IMG/VR virus record: IMGVR_UViG_3300030107_000172
Location: 1 to 21,949 of that record
Strand: one strand, 5' to 3'
Length of the DNA: 21,949 bases
Source: a virus
A program made the translations under genes and the position numbers. Positions 18,099 to 21,949 of the stretch are shown piece after piece. Position 1 is the stretch's first letter. Every line of letters starts with the position of its first letter. The notes below the pieces were generated by a model, which ran no database searches, was not told where the DNA came from, and was given only the letters and a program-made list of their open reading frames with translations.

Positions 18099-20570
18099 TT
18101 AATTTTTGTTTTGCAGATCTAACATTTTAAAACGTGCTTGTTGCTCAAGTCTTGCTCTTGCAGTTTCATCACGTAATTCAGCTATATCTTCCATAGATTC
18201 TATTCTTTCTTTATCTACGTTAATTCTTCTTTGAGCATCCATTGCCTTACGTTGCTCTTCTTGTAAAAACTGTTGTTGTTCCATAGATAACTCTTGACCT
18301 TTAAGGGCAAGTTCTTGTTTTCTAATTGCTACCAATGGATCTTCATCACTTGGATCTGCAACTTGTTGACTATATTGAGTAATAAGCTCTGCCATAATCG
18401 GTGCAGAAAATTGAGCCAATATATCTCCTGCTTGTTGTGCCATCTGTTGTGCTTCTGCTGGACTTGCCTGTTGTGCTTGTTGCTGTAGCTGTTGAAATTG
18501 TTGCATCACCTCTGGTGGCATTTGCTGTTCAGCTAAACTATCTGCTTTCATTTGTAAATGTTGCATGATATGTGAATGTATTAAAGCTTGTACTTGTGCG
18601 TTCATTTGCACAGGTGGTGTCTGTAATAAAGCCATATGTGTTGCTATATGAGCATCATGATTCTGTTGGCCAAATGCTTGAGCTTGTTGTCCTAACAATA
18701 ATTTATTATTTTCAAAACCTGCTTCTAAAGGACTAGGTTCTGTAGGTGGTGGCGGAGTAAGTATTTGTTCAATATTATCAACACCAATAGCTGAGTACAT
18801 TCTTTTGTAAGATTCATATATACCAGTAGGGCCATGCACATCAGGATTAGATTGAACTAATGCCATCATTTCTTGTGCCATAGCAATACGTTGCGATTGA
18901 CTAAATATGTCTGGGTTAGAAATTGGGAATATATCAACTCTTTCATCAAAGTCTGTTAGTTTAATTTGTGAGTTGCCACCAGCTATTGCATAGGGATATT
19001 CAGGCGGTAAATATTCTTTAAATACTTGAGCTAATAACTTAAATTCTTTTTTCTGTGAATTATGTAATCTTTTATGGATAGCTGATAAAACTTTAGTAGA
19101 TCTTTCAAGCAAAGCTAATGTAGTGCCTACAGGTGCATTAGGGTTACCTTTACCTGTGTTAATTTCAGCAATAGATGCAAACTTTTTACCACCATCTACT
19201 AATATACCTAGTAAATTTAACAATGTGCCACTAGGCTCTTTAAAAGGTAATGGTTGGATAGATTCTCTTAATGATCCACCAGGAGCATCAACATCTCTAA
19301 ATTCTCCAGGTTGAATTGGAGTATCTTCATCTCTAATTCTAATACCTCTAGTTTTAAATCCAGCAGGCAAGTTAGCAAGAGTGCCAGCGTCTATTAATTG
19401 TCTTAAAATTGAAGTAGATGCTTTAGATAAACCACCTATCATATGAGTTAGGCCAAATCCATAGAATCCTAATCCAGGCAAGAACTTAAAGTGAACAAAG
19501 TATTCTATTTTATTTTTTAAAGGATCTTGTTCTTGATAATTTCTACGTATAGATAATATTTCATTAGAATTTGAATCTATAGTTACTATATACGGCAATT
19601 TAACTTCTGTTATTTCGCCATTTTCATCTACATCTTCAAACCCATCTATTTGTAAATTACAATGCACTTCATATAATATTGAAACTTCACCATCATCATA
19701 AGAAGACTCCATACCAGATAACTTATCTATTTCTTCTTTTACATCAGATGACTCTATATCATCACCGTAATCTATATCTACTTTACGATAAAAACCAAGA
19801 GCTTGTAGTTTTCTAACTTCATTCTCTGGCATCTTTATGACATTAGTAATTCTAGGACAAGTTTCTAAATCTGTAGTAAAGTAAGGTACGATTAAATCCT
19901 CTGGAGCTACAAACTTAGAAACAGCTCTACCTAAATTTTCATCGTAATAAACTTTCTTAAATGCAGAACCTGCAAGCGGTAAGTAGAACAACATTTGATC
20001 TAGTTCTTCATCAAACTCTTCCATTACATGAGTAATCTGATAATTCATAAACTCTTTAACTCTTTGAGCTTGTTCTTCTACAGCACTATCATAAGCACCA
20101 ATAACTTGAGTTTTAACAGGTCCACCAGAGGGTAATAATTCTTTGTATGCTTGTGCTTGGAAAGTTGTAACTGCTTCACCTAATAACGGATGAATAACTC
20201 CAGAGGCACCTTCAAAAGGCTCAGACCTTTCATCATCAAACTTCATGCCTAAATATTTAAGGCCATCGGTATAAGTACGTTCCCAATCTTCTCTGGATGA
20301 TTTATCTTTTTCTATCCCATCTACAAGCTCATTAGCGATTTTACCTAACTCACTATCATCCATAGATTCAGCTAAATTTTCATCAAAACCTGTATTTATT
20401 TGTTCTTGCATACTAGATTCTAATATTGCACTGCCATCTTCTTGCATTACAAAATCTTCCATGCCAGCTTCTTCAATAGCAGCAAGTGCTATTTCCATGC
20501 CCTCATCTCCTAGGGCTACTTGGTTTTCTTCATTGAGTACGGTTGGATTGATTTCTTTTTCTATTGCCAT
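18099..20570 (-). CDS. Portal protein, P22-like
   Basis: The 823-residue protein has an acidic N-terminus (about 1-90). The P22-type portal core follows: DWERTYTDGLKYLGMKFDDE, EPFEGASGVIHPLLGEAVTT and FQAQAYKELLPSGGPVKTQV, then DQMLFYLPLAGSAFKKVYYD. Further on come PLPFKEPSGTLLNLLGILVD and LLERSTKVLSAIHKRLHNSQ. The Gln/Met-rich C-terminal quarter (about 620-823) forms long helices like the barrel region of large podovirus portals. The dodecameric portal is the DNA gate and the binding site for terminase. The start overlaps the terminase stop by one base. Confidence 0.9.
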   Translation of the reverse strand: MAIEKEINPTVLNEENQVALGDEGMEIALAAIEEAGMEDFVMQEDGSAILESSMQEQINTGFDENLAESMDDSELGKIANELVDGIEKDKSSREDWERTYTDGLKYLGMKFDDERSEPFEGASGVIHPLLGEAVTTFQAQAYKELLPSGGPVKTQVIGAYDSAVEEQAQRVKEFMNYQITHVMEEFDEELDQMLFYLPLAGSAFKKVYYDENLGRAVSKFVAPEDLIVPYFTTDLETCPRITNVIKMPENEVRKLQALGFYRKVDIDYGDDIESSDVKEEIDKLSGMESSYDDGEVSILYEVHCNLQIDGFEDVDENGEITEVKLPYIVTIDSNSNEILSIRRNYQEQDPLKNKIEYFVHFKFLPGLGFYGFGLTHMIGGLSKASTSILRQLIDAGTLANLPAGFKTRGIRIRDEDTPIQPGEFRDVDAPGGSLRESIQPLPFKEPSGTLLNLLGILVDGGKKFASIAEINTGKGNPNAPVGTTLALLERSTKVLSAIHKRLHNSQKKEFKLLAQVFKEYLPPEYPYAIAGGNSQIKLTDFDERVDIFPISNPDIFSQSQRIAMAQEMMALVQSNPDVHGPTGIYESYKRMYSAIGVDNIEQILTPPPPTEPSPLEAGFENNKLLLGQQAQAFGQQNHDAHIATHMALLQTPPVQMNAQVQALIHSHIMQHLQMKADSLAEQQMPPEVMQQFQQLQQQAQQASPAEAQQMAQQAGDILAQFSAPIMAELITQYSQQVADPSDEDPLVAIRKQELALKGQELSMEQQQFLQEEQRKAMDAQRRINVDKERIESMEDIAELRDETARARLEQQARFKMLDLQNKN

Positions 20571-21949
20571 TAATAATATACCCTTCTAACTGGTGCTTTT
20601 TCTTGATCTGAATAGTCATCATCAAGTGAAACTAAGCCGCCCTCTCTAAATCGCATGAGAGCTTGAGTCATAGTATCACATAAATCATCATTTTTTCCAA
20701 AAGGAAACGCAGCACATTCTTCTATCATTTCTTCTGCAAACTTTCTTTCTGGTGCATAAACAAGTTCAGATTCAAAAATAGGTGCAACTGAGTGCATCCT
20801 AGTTGACTTATCATGCCCTCTTGTAGGTGAATAATTAACAACAGGTATACCTAATCTACGTAATTCATGCGTAAGTGGCGTACCTGATGCCTTTGCTTCA
20901 ATCAACGTCATATCTGGTTCCCAATACTTATATTCGTTGTAAGCTATTCGTTTTAATTCTGGAAAGTCCCATCTGCCTTTTTGTGCATCTAGTAAAATAA
21001 TACAATCGGGTGAATCAGGTGTTGGCCTAAATACACCCCATGTTGAAATAGCAGAATAGTCAGCGTTTTCTTTTTTACTAAACGCAGTATCATAACTTTG
21101 TATAATATAACTTACAGGTGGTAAAGAATCTCCTTCCCATACATTCCACCATTCACGTTTAATAATAGATCCTTCTTCGGAAGTGGGTGTCTGCATCCAC
21201 TGAGCATTCCATTTTTGTACTGGCAGAGAAGCTTTTACTTTGTTTAATTCATCTATAGCCCAGAACTCAGGCCATAAAGCATTATTAGTTTTAGGGAAAA
21301 TAGCAGGAAACTCTACTACTTCCCATTGATCGGCTGCATCTTCTTTTTGTGCGTCTAACAACTTTGCAGTTAAATCTATAGAACTCCATCTAGTCATAAC
21401 CAGTATAATGGCTCCACCTGGTTGCAAACGCTGTCTAGGTCCAGAGGTGTACCATTCATAACAAGATTCAAGGGCACTAGGGCTCAAAGCGTCTTGTTCA
21501 GAGTGTGGATCATCAATAATAAGCAAGTCCGCACCACGACCTGTAATAGCACCACCGACACCAGCAGCAAAGTATTCTCCGCCTTTGTTAGTTTCCCATC
21601 TACCTGCTGACTTAGAATCAGCTTGTAGCTCTACTTTGTCAAAAATACGCTTGTATTCATCAGTATCCATCATGTTTCTTACTTTACGACCAAATCGTAC
21701 TGCCAGTTCGCCTGTGTGAGTAGTCTGCATAATTTTACGATTTGGTTGCTTACCCATGATCCAAGCAGGGAAATAGGTAGAACAAAACTCTGATTTAGTG
21801 TGTCTAGGTGGCATATTGACGATTAATCGGTTAATTTTGCCATTTGCAACGTCTTCTAGCTTTTGTGCAAAAATTTTATGATGTCGGCCACAAATAAACT
21901 CAGGCCACATATATTCTACGTAGTTAAGGAAGCTATCTTGGCATTTCTT
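20570..21949 (-). CDS. Terminase large subunit (5' end cut by window edge)
   Basis: The frame is open to the right edge. Thirteen codons before the first Met in the window (21910) read KKCQDSFLNYVEY, which joins MWPEFICGRHHKIFA as in other terminases, so the true start lies outside. Counting from that Met: Walker A-like MPPRHTKSE at 33-41, Walker B LLIIDDP at 129-135, coupling motif VMTRW at 171-175. The nuclease (RNase H-like) domain has Asp in QSYDTAFS (273), TLIEAKASG at 335-343 and DDLCDTMTQAL at 408-418. All ATPase and nuclease acids appear intact. The enzyme drives DNA packaging into the procapsid through the portal encoded next. Confidence 0.95.
   Translation of the reverse strand, partial: KKCQDSFLNYVEYMWPEFICGRHHKIFAQKLEDVANGKINRLIVNMPPRHTKSEFCSTYFPAWIMGKQPNRKIMQTTHTGELAVRFGRKVRNMMDTDEYKRIFDKVELQADSKSAGRWETNKGGEYFAAGVGGAITGRGADLLIIDDPHSEQDALSPSALESCYEWYTSGPRQRLQPGGAIILVMTRWSSIDLTAKLLDAQKEDAADQWEVVEFPAIFPKTNNALWPEFWAIDELNKVKASLPVQKWNAQWMQTPTSEEGSIIKREWWNVWEGDSLPPVSYIIQSYDTAFSKKENADYSAISTWGVFRPTPDSPDCIILLDAQKGRWDFPELKRIAYNEYKYWEPDMTLIEAKASGTPLTHELRRLGIPVVNYSPTRGHDKSTRMHSVAPIFESELVYAPERKFAEEMIEECAAFPFGKNDDLCDTMTQALMRFREGGLVSLDDDYSDQEKAPVRRVYY

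Noticed and set aside
21908-21910. ATG at 21910 as the true start of terminase
   Set aside because: The frame stays open to the window edge and the preceding KKCQDSFLNYVEY fits the usual terminase N-terminus, so the gene is cut by the edge.

Overview
The window looks like the late (structural) half of a tailed phage genome from an aquatic, probably marine, bacterium. Every gene I accept lies on the minus strand, so transcription runs from the right edge (terminase) to the left edge (curli-like genes). The DNA is clearly AT-rich. Genes are packed tightly, with many one-base TAATG stop/start overlaps. The large P22-type portal, two adaptor/connector-type genes, a single long tail fibre and the lack of any tape-measure or tail-tube gene suggest a podovirus. 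Several small proteins resemble ones I remember from uncultured marine phage contigs and SAR116/SAR11-type phages. That host assignment is recollection and inference, not something proved here.

Right to left: (1) 21949-14219 is the packaging and head module: terminase large subunit (cut by the window edge), portal, two small proteins, a GroES-like co-chaperonin, scaffold, a conserved head protein, a decoration-like protein and the major capsid protein. A near-perfect intrinsic terminator with a UUCG loop follows the capsid gene. (2) 14048-12920 holds two probable structural proteins behind a candidate promoter. (3) 12916-11594 is a run of five very basic small proteins. Between them they carry an AT-hook-like motif, an EF-hand-like loop, conserved Cys residues, a 12-residue tandem repeat and a shared C-terminal motif. 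(4) 11572-3789 is the neck and tail module: a P22 gp4-like factor, a zinc-ribbon protein, an SU10-type adaptor, conserved phage proteins, a 22-residue-repeat protein and a 952-residue fibre with 29 tandem 17-residue repeats and a self-cleaving S74 chaperone domain. (5) 3786-1811 is an accessory set: 2OG-Fe(II) oxygenase, three small proteins, a staphylococcal-nuclease-type nuclease and a holin-like protein.

(6) The standout is 1830-1. Three overlapping genes encode a CsgF homologue, a CsgG outer-membrane lipoprotein homologue and, running off the left edge, a secreted protein with curlin-like G-x-x-N repeats. Together they look like a phage-borne minimal curli (type VIII) secretion system with its own substrate. 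It sits directly downstream of a holin-like gene and has a rebuilt, membrane-anchored CsgF N-terminus. Whether it serves lysis, surface modification, superinfection exclusion or fibre production cannot be decided from sequence alone.

No tRNA, integrase, insertion sequence, CRISPR array, lysozyme, DNA polymerase or regulator gene was recognised in the window.
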